Source: Paraburkholderia franconis (GTDB lineage: Bacteria; Pseudomonadota; Gammaproteobacteria; Burkholderiales; Burkholderiaceae). From it: a stretch of 64,000 bases of DNA. Within the stretch, counting starts at the first letter, position 1; each line of letters opens with the position of its first letter. Below the pieces are notes generated by a model, which ran no database searches, had not been told where the DNA came from, and worked only from the letters and a program-made list of their open reading frames with translations. The stretch covers positions 278,481-342,480 of the forward strand of contig NZ_WHNP01000004.1 in assembly GCF_009362735.1 (NCBI RefSeq), written 5' to 3'. Position numbers and translations under genes: made by a program. Below, in pieces: positions 1 to 9,254 of this stretch.

Positions 1-758
1 GTCGTACGCACGAGCAGCGAAGTCCAGAACGGCACGATCACGAAGAGGATCAGGCGGTTGCTTTGCTTGTCCGGCAATGTCGCGAGCAGATACGCCACCG
101 GGTAGCCGAAGAGCAGGCACAACAGCGTGACCGTCGCGCTGATCGTCACCGTGCGTCCGAAGGCGGCGCGGTAGATGGCGCTATCGGCTGCGACGGGCGC
201 CACTGAACCATCGGGCGCGACTTGCGCATCGACGGCGTTCAGCAAATAGTCGGGTGTCGGCGAAACGGACGCACGCTTGAGCAGACGCCACGTTTCGGGC
301 TCGTTCCAGCGCGCGTCGAGATCGGTCAGAGCAGGCTTCCATTGCGCGGGCGTCTGCGAACGCGTGGCGCGCGCCGTCTTGAAGAGCAGGCTGCGGAACT
401 CCGGCTGATAAAAGTTCATGCGTCGCGCGATGTTGCCGAGCTGGCCGTTCTCGCCAGCACGCTTGAGCTCGTGCGCAAGCGCGGCAAATGCGGGCTCGCC
501 GGGCACGCCCGCGCCGTTCCACTCGGCCAGCGCCGCGCTCAGCCCGGGCATGCCGTCACGCACTTCGGGATTCTGCACGCTGCGGCCGAGCAGGCTCGCG
601 ATCGGCGCGACGAACGTCACCAGCAGAAACACGAGCAGCGGCAAGGCGAGCAGCAGCGCGCGCATCGCGGCCTTGCGGCGCGCGGCGCGAAACGACTCGC
701 GATCCGCGGCACGCGGGCCGCGGCCAAAGGGAGCAGTGGTTGGCAGCGGCGTGTTCAT
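1..758 (-). CDS. Spermidine/putrescine-type ABC permease (PotB-like), 3' end outside window
   Basis: Inner-membrane permease subunit of a binding-protein-dependent importer. The frame opens at an ATG at 758 and stays open to the window edge, giving about 252 N-terminal residues. A hydrophobic segment (ALLLALPLLVFLLVTFVAP) lies near residues 33-52, and VPFWTSLLVRT, a PotB-family motif in the conserved cytoplasmic loop region, is encoded at the very edge. It follows the binding protein and ATPase genes on the same strand, so the operon order is oxygenase, ATPase, binding protein, permease. A second permease is expected just outside the window. The substrate is not readable from the permease itself. 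Confidence 0.85.
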   Translation of the reverse strand, partial: MNTPLPTTAPFGRGPRAADRESFRAARRKAAMRALLLALPLLVFLLVTFVAPIASLLGRSVQNPEVRDGMPGLSAALAEWNGAGVPGEPAFAALAHELKRAGENGQLGNIARRMNFYQPEFRSLLFKTARATRSQTPAQWKPALTDLDARWNEPETWRLLKRASVSPTPDYLLNAVDAQVAPDGSVAPVAADSAIYRAAFGRTVTISATVTLLCLLFGYPVAYLLATLPDKQSNRLILFVIVPFWTSLLVRT

Positions 759-797
759 CGTCGTGAATCTCTCTGATGACGTCTTTGCGCTCTGGCG

Positions 798-1853
798 TTA
801 CTGCGTCAGCCAGTTCTGGAACCGCTTGTTGATGGCATCGGCGTTATCGGCCCAGAACGTTGCATCGATTTGCAGCGGACGCTTGAAGTTCTCCGGCGCG
901 GTCGGCAGATCGTTCAGGCGTGCCTTGTCGATCAGCGGGATCGCGTTCTTGCGCGGCGGCGCGTAGGCGATGTACTTCGACAGGTCCGCGTAGGCTTGTG
1001 GCGTCGAGGCCGACACGATGAATTTCTGAGCCGCGTCAGCATGTTTCGCGCCGCTGACCACGGCCCACCATTCGTAGTCGTACACCTGCGCGTCCCAGAC
1101 GATCTTGAACGGCTTCTTGTCCTTGTGAACGGCATCGTCGATGCGGCCGTTGTAGGCCTGCGTCATCACGACCGCGCCGTCGGCAAGCAGCTGCGGCGCC
1201 TGCGCGCCCGCTTCCCACCAGACGATGCTCGACTTGATCGTATCGAGCTTCTTGAACGCGCGATCGACGCCGGCGGGCGTGCCCAGCGTCTTGTAGACGT
1301 CCTTCGGTGCAACGCCATCGGCGATCAGCGCCCACTCCATCGCCACCTTCGGCGACTTGCGCATGCCGCGCTTGCCGGGGAATTTCTTCAGATCGAAGAA
1401 ATCGTTGATGCTGGACGGCGCCGTTTTCAGCTTGCTGGTGTCGTACGCATAGACCGTGGACCACACCATCGCCGCGACGGCGCAATCGCTGAGCGAGCCC
1501 GGCAGAAAATCGCTGGTGCTGCCAAGCGATGCCCTGTCGAACTTCGCGATCAGGCCTTCGTCGCATGCGGTGATCGCATCGTTGGTTTCGAGGTCGATCA
1601 GATCCCACGTCGGGTTCTTCGCCTGTTCCATTGCCTGCAGCTTCGCGAGACCGCCATCGTACGATTCGGTTGCGAACTGGTTGCCCGTCTTCGCAGTGAA
1701 CGGTTCGAACCAGGCCTTTTTCGCGGCGGCTTCATAGGCGCCGCCGAACGTGACGACAGAAATCGTATCGGCCGCGTGAGCCGCAGCGGCAGCGAACACG
1801 CCCAGCGCGCACGCCGCGACGGTGGTCCGGAATAACGAAATGTTGGTTTTCAT
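798..1853 (-). CDS. Periplasmic substrate-binding protein, PotD/spermidine-putrescine family
   Basis: A 351-residue extracellular solute-binding protein that delivers ligand to the neighbouring PotABC-like importer. It has a clear Sec signal peptide (MKTNISLFRTTVAACALG, then AAAAAHA as cleavage region) followed by ISVVTFGGAYEAAAKKAWFEPF, cut here only as description of a typical PotD-type N-terminus. The gene starts three bases from the ATPase stop, so translation is probably coupled. Family membership suggests a small cationic or amine ligand. The co-transcribed Rieske oxygenase and downstream deacylase genes point to an N-containing catabolic substrate rather than housekeeping polyamines. 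It resembles the second binding protein at 14876-15937 in length and order of conserved blocks, so the two systems are probably distant paralogues. Confidence 0.88.
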   Translation of the reverse strand: MKTNISLFRTTVAACALGVFAAAAAHAADTISVVTFGGAYEAAAKKAWFEPFTAKTGNQFATESYDGGLAKLQAMEQAKNPTWDLIDLETNDAITACDEGLIAKFDRASLGSTSDFLPGSLSDCAVAAMVWSTVYAYDTSKLKTAPSSINDFFDLKKFPGKRGMRKSPKVAMEWALIADGVAPKDVYKTLGTPAGVDRAFKKLDTIKSSIVWWEAGAQAPQLLADGAVVMTQAYNGRIDDAVHKDKKPFKIVWDAQVYDYEWWAVVSGAKHADAAQKFIVSASTPQAYADLSKYIAYAPPRKNAIPLIDKARLNDLPTAPENFKRPLQIDATFWADNADAINKRFQNWLTQ

Positions 1854-1855
1854 TT

Positions 1856-3058
1856 TCAGTTGACTCCTGCGATGAGTGGCGAGGCGGACGAGGAAGGGAA
1901 AGTAGCGGAGCGGGCTGCGCTGTCAGAGGGTCCGGCGGCGCGCAGAACTTCGGCTGCGGGCAGTACCTTGCAGTCGTCGCGGTGCCAGGTCACGGCCGTC
2001 TGACGGCCTAGCGCGGGCAGATCGTGGTGCTGCGTATTCGGTACCTTGACGACCACGGTTTCGCCATGGCCTAGCTTCAGATGAACGCGATGATGGTCGC
2101 CGCAATAGACGAGTTCTTCCACGAGCGCGTGCACGACGTTCATGTTCTGCCGCGCCGCTTCCTGCTCGGCGTCGGGCGTCGCCGCGATGTGCGCGCGCTC
2201 CGGGCGCAGCGCCAGCATCGCGGTGTCGCCGACCGCGAGACCTGCGCCCGCGCGGCCGTAGACGGTGTTGCCGTCGGCGAGCTGCATCGCGGCCCATTCC
2301 CCGTTGTCCGGAATCACGCGACCCGTCAGTCCATTGTTCTCGCCGACGAAATTGGCCACGAATGCATTCGCCGCGTTTTCGTAGAGCTCGGTGGGCGTCG
2401 CGGCCTGCTGGATGCGTCCATCGGAGAACACGGCGACGCGGTCCGACATCGTCAATGCTTCGTTCTGGTCGTGTGTCACATAGACGATCGTGAGCGACAG
2501 TTCGCGATGGAGCCTCATGATTTCATACTGCATGTTTTCCCGTAGCCGCTTGTCGAGCGCGCCGAGCGGCTCGTCCATCAGCACCACGCTCGGCTCGAAC
2601 ACCAGCGCGCGGGCAAGCGCGACGCGCTGCTGCTGGCCACCCGACAGCTGCGCAGGACGCCGTCCCGCCAGATGCGACAGTTCCACCATGTCGAGCACAC
2701 GCATCACACGCGTCTTCTGCTCGCTGCGGCTCACCCTGCGCACGGACAACGGGAACGCCACGTTCTCGGCGATCGTCATGTGAGGGAAGAGCGCATAGTT
2801 CTGGAACACCATGCCGATGTCGCGCCGATGGGGCGGCTTGTCGTCCAGACGCTTGCCCGCAAGGCGAATCTCGCCGCGCGTCGGCGATTCGAAACCGGCG
2901 AGCATCATCAGCGTCGTGGTCTTGCCCGAACCCGATGGCCCGAGCAGCGAGACAAATTCACCGCGCGCGACGTCGAGGTCGAGCCCTTCGACCACGCTGT
3001 GCAGGCCGTCGTATGACTTGCTGACGCCCGCAAAGGAAATGAATGGTTGGCTTGACAT
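1856..3058 (-). CDS. ABC transporter ATPase, PotA-like
   Basis: A 400-residue cytoplasmic ATPase energising the importer. The chosen ATG at 3058 (MSSQPFISFAGVSKSYDG) begins right at the nucleotide-binding domain; the open frame continues upstream, but that part overlaps the oxygenase gene and has no homology sense. Walker A GPSGSGKT is at about residues 40-47, followed by the Q-loop FQNYALFPH, the signature LSGGQQQR, Walker B VLMDEPLGALD and the switch His in VYVTHDQNEAL. The C-terminal 120 residues match a TOBE-type regulatory domain (LRPERAHI). The gene sits between the Rieske gene (44 bp upstream) and the binding-protein gene, in one transcription unit. Confidence 0.9.
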   Translation of the reverse strand: MSSQPFISFAGVSKSYDGLHSVVEGLDLDVARGEFVSLLGPSGSGKTTTLMMLAGFESPTRGEIRLAGKRLDDKPPHRRDIGMVFQNYALFPHMTIAENVAFPLSVRRVSRSEQKTRVMRVLDMVELSHLAGRRPAQLSGGQQQRVALARALVFEPSVVLMDEPLGALDKRLRENMQYEIMRLHRELSLTIVYVTHDQNEALTMSDRVAVFSDGRIQQAATPTELYENAANAFVANFVGENNGLTGRVIPDNGEWAAMQLADGNTVYGRAGAGLAVGDTAMLALRPERAHIAATPDAEQEAARQNMNVVHALVEELVYCGDHHRVHLKLGHGETVVVKVPNTQHHDLPALGRQTAVTWHRDDCKVLPAAEVLRAAGPSDSAARSATFPSSSASPLIAGVN

Positions 3059-3102
3059 GGGGGGCTCGGGTGAGTGTTGGCAATCCATGCGAGGCGTCGA
3101 TG

Positions 3103-4254
3103 TCACGTCGCGCCCACGCGTGCCGCGAGGTAGCGCGCGAAGTCGTAATTCGGCCGCTCGAGAGGGCTCAGATTGCCCGGCTTCGCGAGCGGCGCATGCA
3201 CGCCGCGAAACACGGCTTCGACGCCGCGCCGGTCTTCGGCGTTCACTTCGTCGAGCAGTGTCTTGAGCGTCGCCATGTAGTCGGCGGCTTTCGGATCGTC
3301 GATGAATTCCGGCGCGAGGCCGCCGCCAAACTGGATATGCACGCGGCCGACGCCCTGCGGCTGCAGGATCAGATACCAGAAGTAGCCGGGCGTCAGCGTG
3401 ATCAGATGCGTCGGATAGATCGCCAGCAACGCGGTGGTACGGCGCCAGTGGCCTTGCAGGCGCGTATTGGCGGGATGCGCATTGCCGATCGGCAGCGAAG
3501 CTTCCTTTGTGATCCAGTGATAGTTGAATGCGGGAAGGCCCGGCGGGCATTCCATTTCTTCGAGCTTCGAGTGCGGGCCGACCGTGGCGCGATGCAGCAT
3601 CGGCAGGTGATAGCTCTCCATGAAGTTTTCCGCGAGGATCTTCCAGTTGGTGTTCCACACGTGCTCTTCGTGGAAGGTCTCGACGTAATCGCTCATGCCG
3701 TACGGCTCGATCAGCTTCGTCAGGTCCGCCAGGTGCGCGTCGACGGGCGGCGCGTCCGCGTTGAGCGTCACATAGATCCAGCCTTGCCATGTCTCGCAGC
3801 GTACCGCAGGCAGTCTGTACTGTTCCTTGCAGAAGCCCGCCTGGCGATCCATCAGCGGCGCGCCGGCGAGTGCGCCGTCGAGCGTGTAATTCCACGCGTG
3901 ATACGGACAGACGATGCGGCGCACGTTGCCTCGGCCTTCGAGCAGCACCGACATCCGGTGCAGGCAGACATTCGAGAACGCGCGCAGCTCGCCGTTCGCA
4001 TCGCGCAAGACGAAGACCGGCTGGTCGTCTATCGTCCCTGTCAGATAGTCGCCGTTGTTCGCTAGCGCGCTCGCGCGGCCCATGCACAGCCACTCGCTGC
4101 GAAACACGTCACGTCGTTCGAGTGCGAGAAACGCCTCCGATGTATAGACCGCGGGAGGCATCGAGTGCGCGTCCTCGAAGGGGCGCTCACAGTTCTCGCG
4201 CAGATTGCGAACGACGTCGAGCCCATTGGTCGTCGGAGTGGGAATGGCTGCCAT
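3103..4254 (-). CDS. Rieske non-heme iron oxygenase, large (alpha) subunit, quaternary-amine type
   Basis: A 383-residue oxygenase. The Rieske [2Fe-2S] ligands are Cys97, His99, Cys116 and His119 (CLH...CPYH). The catalytic iron ligands are His216 and His221 in MESYHLPMLH. The bridging acid between the two centres is Glu213 instead of the more usual Asp. A Glu bridge is known in oxygenases acting on quaternary ammonium compounds (carnitine oxygenase CntA, glycine-betaine monooxygenase), so oxidative cleavage or demethylation of a betaine-like compound is the best inference. It lies first in the operon with the importer. No ferredoxin or reductase partner is visible nearby. An aromatic substrate cannot be excluded. 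Confidence 0.85.
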   Translation of the reverse strand: MAAIPTPTTNGLDVVRNLRENCERPFEDAHSMPPAVYTSEAFLALERRDVFRSEWLCMGRASALANNGDYLTGTIDDQPVFVLRDANGELRAFSNVCLHRMSVLLEGRGNVRRIVCPYHAWNYTLDGALAGAPLMDRQAGFCKEQYRLPAVRCETWQGWIYVTLNADAPPVDAHLADLTKLIEPYGMSDYVETFHEEHVWNTNWKILAENFMESYHLPMLHRATVGPHSKLEEMECPPGLPAFNYHWITKEASLPIGNAHPANTRLQGHWRRTTALLAIYPTHLITLTPGYFWYLILQPQGVGRVHIQFGGGLAPEFIDDPKAADYMATLKTLLDEVNAEDRRGVEAVFRGVHAPLAKPGNLSPLERPNYDFARYLAARVGAT

Positions 4255-4384
4255 GCGGCCTCCGTATCAGCGTTGTGTCGCGATGAACTCCAATCTAACA
4301 ATCCAAATTTCAAGTCAAAATACTGTTTTTGGATGCATTGAATAGCCTGGTGCTATGCAGTGCTTCTGCTGCTTCTGCCGGTTC

Positions 4385-5308
4385 CTATTCGATGTGCAGA
4401 CGGCGAATGTATGTTTCGCAGAATGCCGAAAAGCGTTTGACGATTTCGCGCGGCTTCATGCTGCTGGATCGCGCGATGCCGAGCGTGGTGGCGTTGACGT
4501 TCTCCTTGAAGCGCTTGGTCACGAAGTCTTCGCCGTCGACGGTTCGGTTCGACTTGAGCGGGAAGTTGAGAATGCTGTAGCCGAGTCCGTTGGCGACCAT
4601 GCCGCGCACTACTTCCGGCTGCGACGAACGGAAGGCAGCAGTAGGGCGGCTGCCGACTGCATCGAATAACGCAGAGAAGTATTCCCGGCTATGCGGAAGG
4701 TCCAGCATCACATAGGGCTCGTGAAGCAGATCGGCCAACGACACCTTGCGTGCCCGCGCAAGCCGGTGCGTTCTTGGCAGGATCACATAGGGCGGCAGCG
4801 AAAGCAGTGGTGTAAACGCGATGCCATCGGCGATATCGAGGCTATAGGTCAGCACAATATCGAGTGAGCCGTCGTGCAGGCCGCTTAACAGCGTGTCCTG
4901 ATGGGCCTCGGTGGTCCGGAACGATATGGCGGAATGTTCCTGCACGAAGCGGCTGATGATGCCCGGCATGAGAGGCGGGGCAAGCGACACCAGGCAGCCG
5001 AGAGAAATCGAGCCTGACATTCCGCCATCCATTTCTTTGGCCGTCAATTGCAGCTCTTCGGCATTCTTCAACAGATTGCGTGCATGCCCCAGCAGATCGC
5101 GGCCGGGCTGCGTGAGCGACAGACCGCTGGCGTGATGCCGGATGAAAAGTTGCACGCCGAATGACGCTTCGAGATCGGCCAGTGCCGTCGAAATAGAAGG
5201 CTGCGAAATATGCAATCGCTTTGCCGCTGCGGTGAAAGAGAGCGCTTCCGCTGCCACGACGAAGTACCGCAACTGGCGCAGCGAATAACGCACGGTGTTT
5301 CCGTCCAT
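4385..5308 (-). CDS. LysR-family transcriptional regulator
   Basis: A 307-residue LysR regulator. The N-terminal winged helix-turn-helix (LRQLRYFVVAAEALSFTAAA, then LHISQPSISTAL) is followed by a substrate-binding effector domain. I chose the ATG at 5308 over one 18 bp upstream because GGAAAG lies at the right distance before it, and the family normally starts a few residues before LRQLRYF. It is divergent from the flavin monooxygenase operon at 5589 and immediately upstream, in the same direction, of the Rieske-importer operon. It is therefore the obvious candidate to control both arms of this catabolic locus. Confidence 0.9.
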   Translation of the reverse strand: MDGNTVRYSLRQLRYFVVAAEALSFTAAAKRLHISQPSISTALADLEASFGVQLFIRHHASGLSLTQPGRDLLGHARNLLKNAEELQLTAKEMDGGMSGSISLGCLVSLAPPLMPGIISRFVQEHSAISFRTTEAHQDTLLSGLHDGSLDIVLTYSLDIADGIAFTPLLSLPPYVILPRTHRLARARKVSLADLLHEPYVMLDLPHSREYFSALFDAVGSRPTAAFRSSQPEVVRGMVANGLGYSILNFPLKSNRTVDGEDFVTKRFKENVNATTLGIARSSSMKPREIVKRFSAFCETYIRRLHIE

Positions 5309-5588
5309 GAGTTCTTTCCAGAGCATCGTTCAAGGTCATTGTCGTCGCAATCGAGATGAACTGCATAGCCAAAAACAATGCATGGCATTTTTTGAATGTA
5401 TTTTTGTTTATGAGTGGCGGGGCGTACATTGTGTCCGAACAGTGACCGGGCGCGACATCCGGACGTGATACCGGGGGCGCACAACACGCCGATGCGATGC
5501 GCGCGCAGCCGTCATCGGTTCGCCTCGGTTTTGCATTGCGTCATGGAAGACGGACCTGAGTCAGAGTGCTTTTCAGAAGGAGACAGCC

Positions 5589-6947
5589 ATGACGGCTGAA
5601 CGGTTGTCGATTGACACGCTGGTAATCGGTGCTGGTCAGGCGGGCATCGCGATGAGCGAACATCTGGGCAAACTGGGTGTGCCGCATCTCGTGCTGGAGC
5701 GCGACCGCATCGCCGAACGCTGGCGGACATGCCGCTGGGATTCGCTGGTTGCGAATGGGCCCGCCTGGCATGACCGCTTCCCCAATATGGAGTTCGAAGG
5801 ACTCGATCCCGATGCGTTCGCGGGCAAGGATCAGGTCGCCGGGTACTTCGAAGCCTACGCGCGCAAGTTCGACGCGCCGATCCGGACGGGCGTCGAAGTG
5901 ATGGGCGTCGCGCGTCGGGAGGGGCGTCCGGGCTTCACGATCGAAACATCAGACGGCACGATCGAAGCCAATCGCGTGGTCGTAGCGACTGGGCCTTTCC
6001 AGCGTCCCGTCATTCCGCCGATCGCCCCGCAGGACGCAAACCTCACGCAGCTTCATTCCGCCGACTATCGCAACCCCGCGCAACTGCCGGAGGGCGCTGT
6101 GCTCGTCGTCGGCGCGGGTTCGTCGGGCGTGCAGATCGCGGACGAGCTTCAACGCGCGGGCCGCAAAGTCTATCTGTCGGTGGGCGCGCACGACCGTCCG
6201 CCGCGTGCGTATCGCAATCGCGATTTTTGCTGGTGGCTGGGTGTGCTCGGCGAGTGGGACAAGGAAGTCGCCACGCCGGGACGAGAGCACGTGACCATCG
6301 CGGTGAGCGGCGCATACGGCGGCCAGACCATCGATTTCCGCAGGCTCGCACATCAAGGGATGACGCTCGTGGGTCTGACGAAATCTTTCGACAACGGCGT
6401 CGTGTCTTTCGAACAGGACCTCGCCGCGAATCTGAAGCGTGGCGACGAAAACCTGATGTCGCTGCTCGATGCCGCCGACGCCTATGTCGCGCGCAACGGC
6501 ATCGACTTGCCGGAAGATCCCGAAGCGCGCTTCATTCCACCCGACCCGGAATGCGTGACTCATCCGCTCTCCGAACTCGATCTGGCGAACGCGGGTGTGA
6601 ACACGATCATCTGGGCCACCGGCTATGCGGTCGATTTCAGCTGGCTGCACGTGGATGCATTCGACGCAAAGGGCAAGCCGCAGCATCAGCGTGGCGTGTC
6701 AAAGGAGCCGGGCCTGTATTTCCTTGGCTTGCCGTGGCTTTCGCGTCGCGCGTCGTCGTTCATCTGGGGCGTCTGGCACGACGCGAAGCATATTGCCGAT
6801 CACATCGTCACGCAGCGCAAATATCTCGCGTATCGCGATGCGGCTCAGCGTCAGCAGGACGCGCGGCGCGCGCATGATGACAACGCAACCGATACCGCGC
6901 GTGACGAACAGCCCGCACGGAAGGCCAACGAAATGGGAGTGAACTGA
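5589..6947 (+). CDS. FAD/NADPH-dependent flavin monooxygenase (CzcO/FMO-like)
   Basis: A 452-residue cytoplasmic flavoprotein. An FAD-binding Rossmann motif GAGQAG is at about residues 14-19 and a second dinucleotide (NADPH) motif GAGSSGVQ at about 172-179, the two-site layout of flavin-containing monooxygenases. An AAGGAG-like ribosome site lies just before the ATG. It heads a tight plus-strand run: its TGA overlaps the ATG of the RidA gene by one base, then DUF1028 and ArgE follow. Families of this type oxygenate N, S or C=O groups. Next to RidA and a deacylase, N-oxygenation or Baeyer-Villiger-type attack on an N-containing intermediate is plausible, but the substrate is unknown. The C-terminal 35 residues are polar and probably disordered. 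Confidence 0.85.
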   Translation: MTAERLSIDTLVIGAGQAGIAMSEHLGKLGVPHLVLERDRIAERWRTCRWDSLVANGPAWHDRFPNMEFEGLDPDAFAGKDQVAGYFEAYARKFDAPIRTGVEVMGVARREGRPGFTIETSDGTIEANRVVVATGPFQRPVIPPIAPQDANLTQLHSADYRNPAQLPEGAVLVVGAGSSGVQIADELQRAGRKVYLSVGAHDRPPRAYRNRDFCWWLGVLGEWDKEVATPGREHVTIAVSGAYGGQTIDFRRLAHQGMTLVGLTKSFDNGVVSFEQDLAANLKRGDENLMSLLDAADAYVARNGIDLPEDPEARFIPPDPECVTHPLSELDLANAGVNTIIWATGYAVDFSWLHVDAFDAKGKPQHQRGVSKEPGLYFLGLPWLSRRASSFIWGVWHDAKHIADHIVTQRKYLAYRDAAQRQQDARRAHDDNATDTARDEQPARKANEMGVN

Positions 6948-7378
6948 TGCCGACGCATACCCGCATCCGCATGTTCAATACGAAAGATACCTACCCGAAC
7001 CAGTCGCTCGACAACGATCTTTGCCAGGCTGTTCGCGCAGGCAACACGGTCTATGTGCGCGGTCAGGTCGGCACGGATTTCGAAGGCAACCTGATCGGCC
7101 TGGGCGATCCGCGAGCGCAGGCCGAGCAGGCGATGAAGAACGTCAAGCAGTTGCTCGAAGAAGCGGGCAGCGACCTGTCGCACATCGTCAAGACGACGAC
7201 GTACATCATCGATCCGCGTTATCGTGAGCCGGTGTATCAGGAAGTCGGCAAATGGCTGAAGGGCGTGTATCCGATTTCGACGGGCCTCGTCGTCAGCGCG
7301 CTTGGCCAGCCGCAGTGGCTGATGGAAATCGACGTGATCGCGGTGATTCCGGACAACTGGAAGCCAGTTCAGGCATAA
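6947..7378 (+). CDS. RidA/YjgF family protein
   Basis: A 143-residue RidA-superfamily protein. Members hydrolyse reactive enamine or imine intermediates to ketones plus ammonia, and a conserved Arg is needed. The visible core includes VRGQVGTDFEGNLIGLGDP, the segment DLSHIVKTTTYIID, and a likely catalytic Arg in IDPRYREPVY. It is slightly longer than housekeeping RidA (about 130) and belongs to the catabolic subgroup found inside amine and amino-acid degradation operons. Its ATG overlaps the stop of the monooxygenase gene (TGATG), indicating translational coupling, and it probably handles an imine released by that enzyme. Confidence 0.88.
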   Translation: MPTHTRIRMFNTKDTYPNQSLDNDLCQAVRAGNTVYVRGQVGTDFEGNLIGLGDPRAQAEQAMKNVKQLLEEAGSDLSHIVKTTTYIIDPRYREPVYQEVGKWLKGVYPISTGLVVSALGQPQWLMEIDVIAVIPDNWKPVQA

Positions 7379-7387
7379 GGAGCGACC

Positions 7388-8065
7388 ATGACATTCTCGA
7401 TCGTCGGACGTTGCGAAAAGACGGGCCAGCTCGGCCTCGCGATCAGTTCATCGAGCATCTCGGTGGGCGCGCGTTGTCCGTGGGCGCGCGCGCGAGTCGG
7501 CGCGGTGGCCACGCAGAATGTCACGCTGCCTGCGCTCGGGCCGCAGATTCTCGATCTGCTCGAACGCGAACAGCTCGCTCCCAATGCAGCGTTACAACGC
7601 GCGTTGAGCGCAAACGAATGGAGCGAGTACCGGCAGGTGACGGTGATCGACAGTCAGGGCCGAACCGCGATGTTCACCGGCAAGGAAGCGCTCGGCGTGC
7701 ATCACGCTGTCGCCGGCAATCAGTGTGTCGGCGCGGGCAATCTGCTCGCCGGCAAGCACGTGATCGACGCGATGGTGAAGGCGTTCGAGAGCGCGCAAGG
7801 CGTGCTCGCCGATCGCCTGATACGGGCGCTGCATGCCGCGGTCGAAGCGGGCGGCGAAGCGGGGCCCGTGCATTCAGCCGCGCTCAAGATCGTCGATGCG
7901 CAAGTCTGGCCGGTCGTCGATCTGCGCATCGACTGGGCGGACGATGATCCCATCGGCCGGCTCGATGCGCTGTGGCAGGCCTATCGGCCGCAGATGCAGG
8001 ACTACATCGTGCGCGCGCTCAATCCGACCACGGCGCCAAGCTACGGAGTGCCGGGCGATGAGTGA
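7388..8065 (+). CDS. DUF1028 family protein
   Basis: A 225-residue DUF1028 protein. The start TFSIVGRCEKTGQLGLAISS and the block VGAVATQNVT, with repeated GVHHAVAGNQCVGAGNLLAG, are typical of this family, which has an N-terminal-nucleophile hydrolase-like fold; the biochemical role is not established. AAGGAGCG precedes the ATG. The last eight bases overlap the ArgE start. DUF1028 genes are often placed beside RidA and M20 peptidases, as here, which fits a step in opening or deacylating an N-containing compound. Confidence 0.85.
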   Translation: MTFSIVGRCEKTGQLGLAISSSSISVGARCPWARARVGAVATQNVTLPALGPQILDLLEREQLAPNAALQRALSANEWSEYRQVTVIDSQGRTAMFTGKEALGVHHAVAGNQCVGAGNLLAGKHVIDAMVKAFESAQGVLADRLIRALHAAVEAGGEAGPVHSAALKIVDAQVWPVVDLRIDWADDDPIGRLDALWQAYRPQMQDYIVRALNPTTAPSYGVPGDE

Positions 8066-9233
8066 GCTGTCGAGCCGTGAGCTGCTGGAGCCGCTGATCG
8101 GATTCGCGACCGTCAGCCGCGATTCGAATCTGGATCTGATCGCGTTCGTGCAGCAATACCTCGCGGATCTCGGCGTGGAGAGCGAGCTGTTCCATAACGC
8201 CGAGCGCACCAAGGCCAATCTGTTCGCCACCATAGGTCCGCGCGATCGTGGCGGCATCGTGCTGTCAGGTCATACCGATGTCGTGCCCGTCGACGGGCAG
8301 GCGTGGACCGTGGACCCTTTCCGTCTCACGCAGAAAGAAGGGCGCCTGTACGGACGCGGCACGGCCGACATGAAGGGCTACATCGCGTCAGTGCTGGCAG
8401 CCGTGCCCGCTTTCCTGAAGCAGAAGCTGGAGTTGCCCGTGCATCTCGCGTTCTCGTACGACGAGGAGGTGGGTTGCCTTGGCGTGCGGCCGATGCTTGC
8501 CGAACTCGAAAAGCGCGTGCACAAACCACGTCTGTGCGTGATCGGCGAGCCGACCGCACTCAAGCCGGTGCTCGGTCACAAGGGTAAGCTCGCGATGCGC
8601 TGCCATGTGAAGGGCGCAGCATGTCATTCGGCGTATGCGCCGCATGGTGTCAACGCGATTCAATATGCGGCGCGGCTGATCAACCGGCTGGAAGAAATCG
8701 GCGACGAACTCGCGCAGCGAGAACATCACGACGCGCGTTTCGACCCGCCGTTCTCGACGGTGCAGACGGGCGTCATCAAAGGCGGACGTGCGCTGAACAT
8801 CGTGCCCGCGGAATGCGAGTTCGATTTCGAAGTGCGCACCGTGCCGGGCTTCGACGCCAACGTCGTCACAGACAAGCTGCAAGCCTATGCGGAAGCCGAA
8901 CTGCTGCCGAAGATGCGCGCGGTGCAAGCCGATACGGGCATCCGGTTGCAGGCATTGAATGCCTATCCGGGCCTTGCGACTTCACCCGATAGCGACGCCG
9001 CACGGCTGCTCGCGCTGCTGAGCGGATCGAACGCATTCGAAACGGTGGCCTTCGGCAGCGAAGGCGGATTGTTCACGCAAGCAGGCATTCCGACCGTGGT
9101 CTGTGGACCCGGCAGCATGGACCAGGGCCACAAGCCGGATGAGTTCGTCACGATCGAGCAACTGAACCAATGCGACGCGATGCTGGTGCGCCTCGGTGAG
9201 CATCTTCGGAGCGCGAAGCAACCGGCACAATAA
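8058..9233 (+). CDS. argE: Acetylornithine deacetylase (ArgE-type M20 peptidase)
   Basis: A 391-residue zinc amidohydrolase of the M20/ArgE family that removes an acyl group from an alpha-amino nitrogen. Metal and catalytic motifs are present in order: SGHTDVVPVDGQAW (His ligand and Asp), GRGTADMKGY (bridging Asp), DEEVGCLG (general-base Glu-Glu), and late SEGGLF plus CGPGSMDQGHKPDEF (final His). I take the ATG at 8058, which overlaps the DUF1028 stop; the upstream open frame lies inside DUF1028. The position at the end of a catabolic operon suggests that the true substrate may be an N-acyl intermediate of this pathway rather than acetylornithine. Confidence 0.88.
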   Translation: MSELSSRELLEPLIGFATVSRDSNLDLIAFVQQYLADLGVESELFHNAERTKANLFATIGPRDRGGIVLSGHTDVVPVDGQAWTVDPFRLTQKEGRLYGRGTADMKGYIASVLAAVPAFLKQKLELPVHLAFSYDEEVGCLGVRPMLAELEKRVHKPRLCVIGEPTALKPVLGHKGKLAMRCHVKGAACHSAYAPHGVNAIQYAARLINRLEEIGDELAQREHHDARFDPPFSTVQTGVIKGGRALNIVPAECEFDFEVRTVPGFDANVVTDKLQAYAEAELLPKMRAVQADTGIRLQALNAYPGLATSPDSDAARLLALLSGSNAFETVAFGSEGGLFTQAGIPTVVCGPGSMDQGHKPDEFVTIEQLNQCDAMLVRLGEHLRSAKQPAQ

Positions 9234-9254
9234 GAACTCAATGCTGTCGACGGA

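Noticed and set aside
3059..4093. Long N-terminal extension of the first ATPase (open frame running through the Rieske gene)
   Set aside because: The extension is antisense-frame Arg-rich sequence over a clear Rieske gene; the ATPase starts at 3058.
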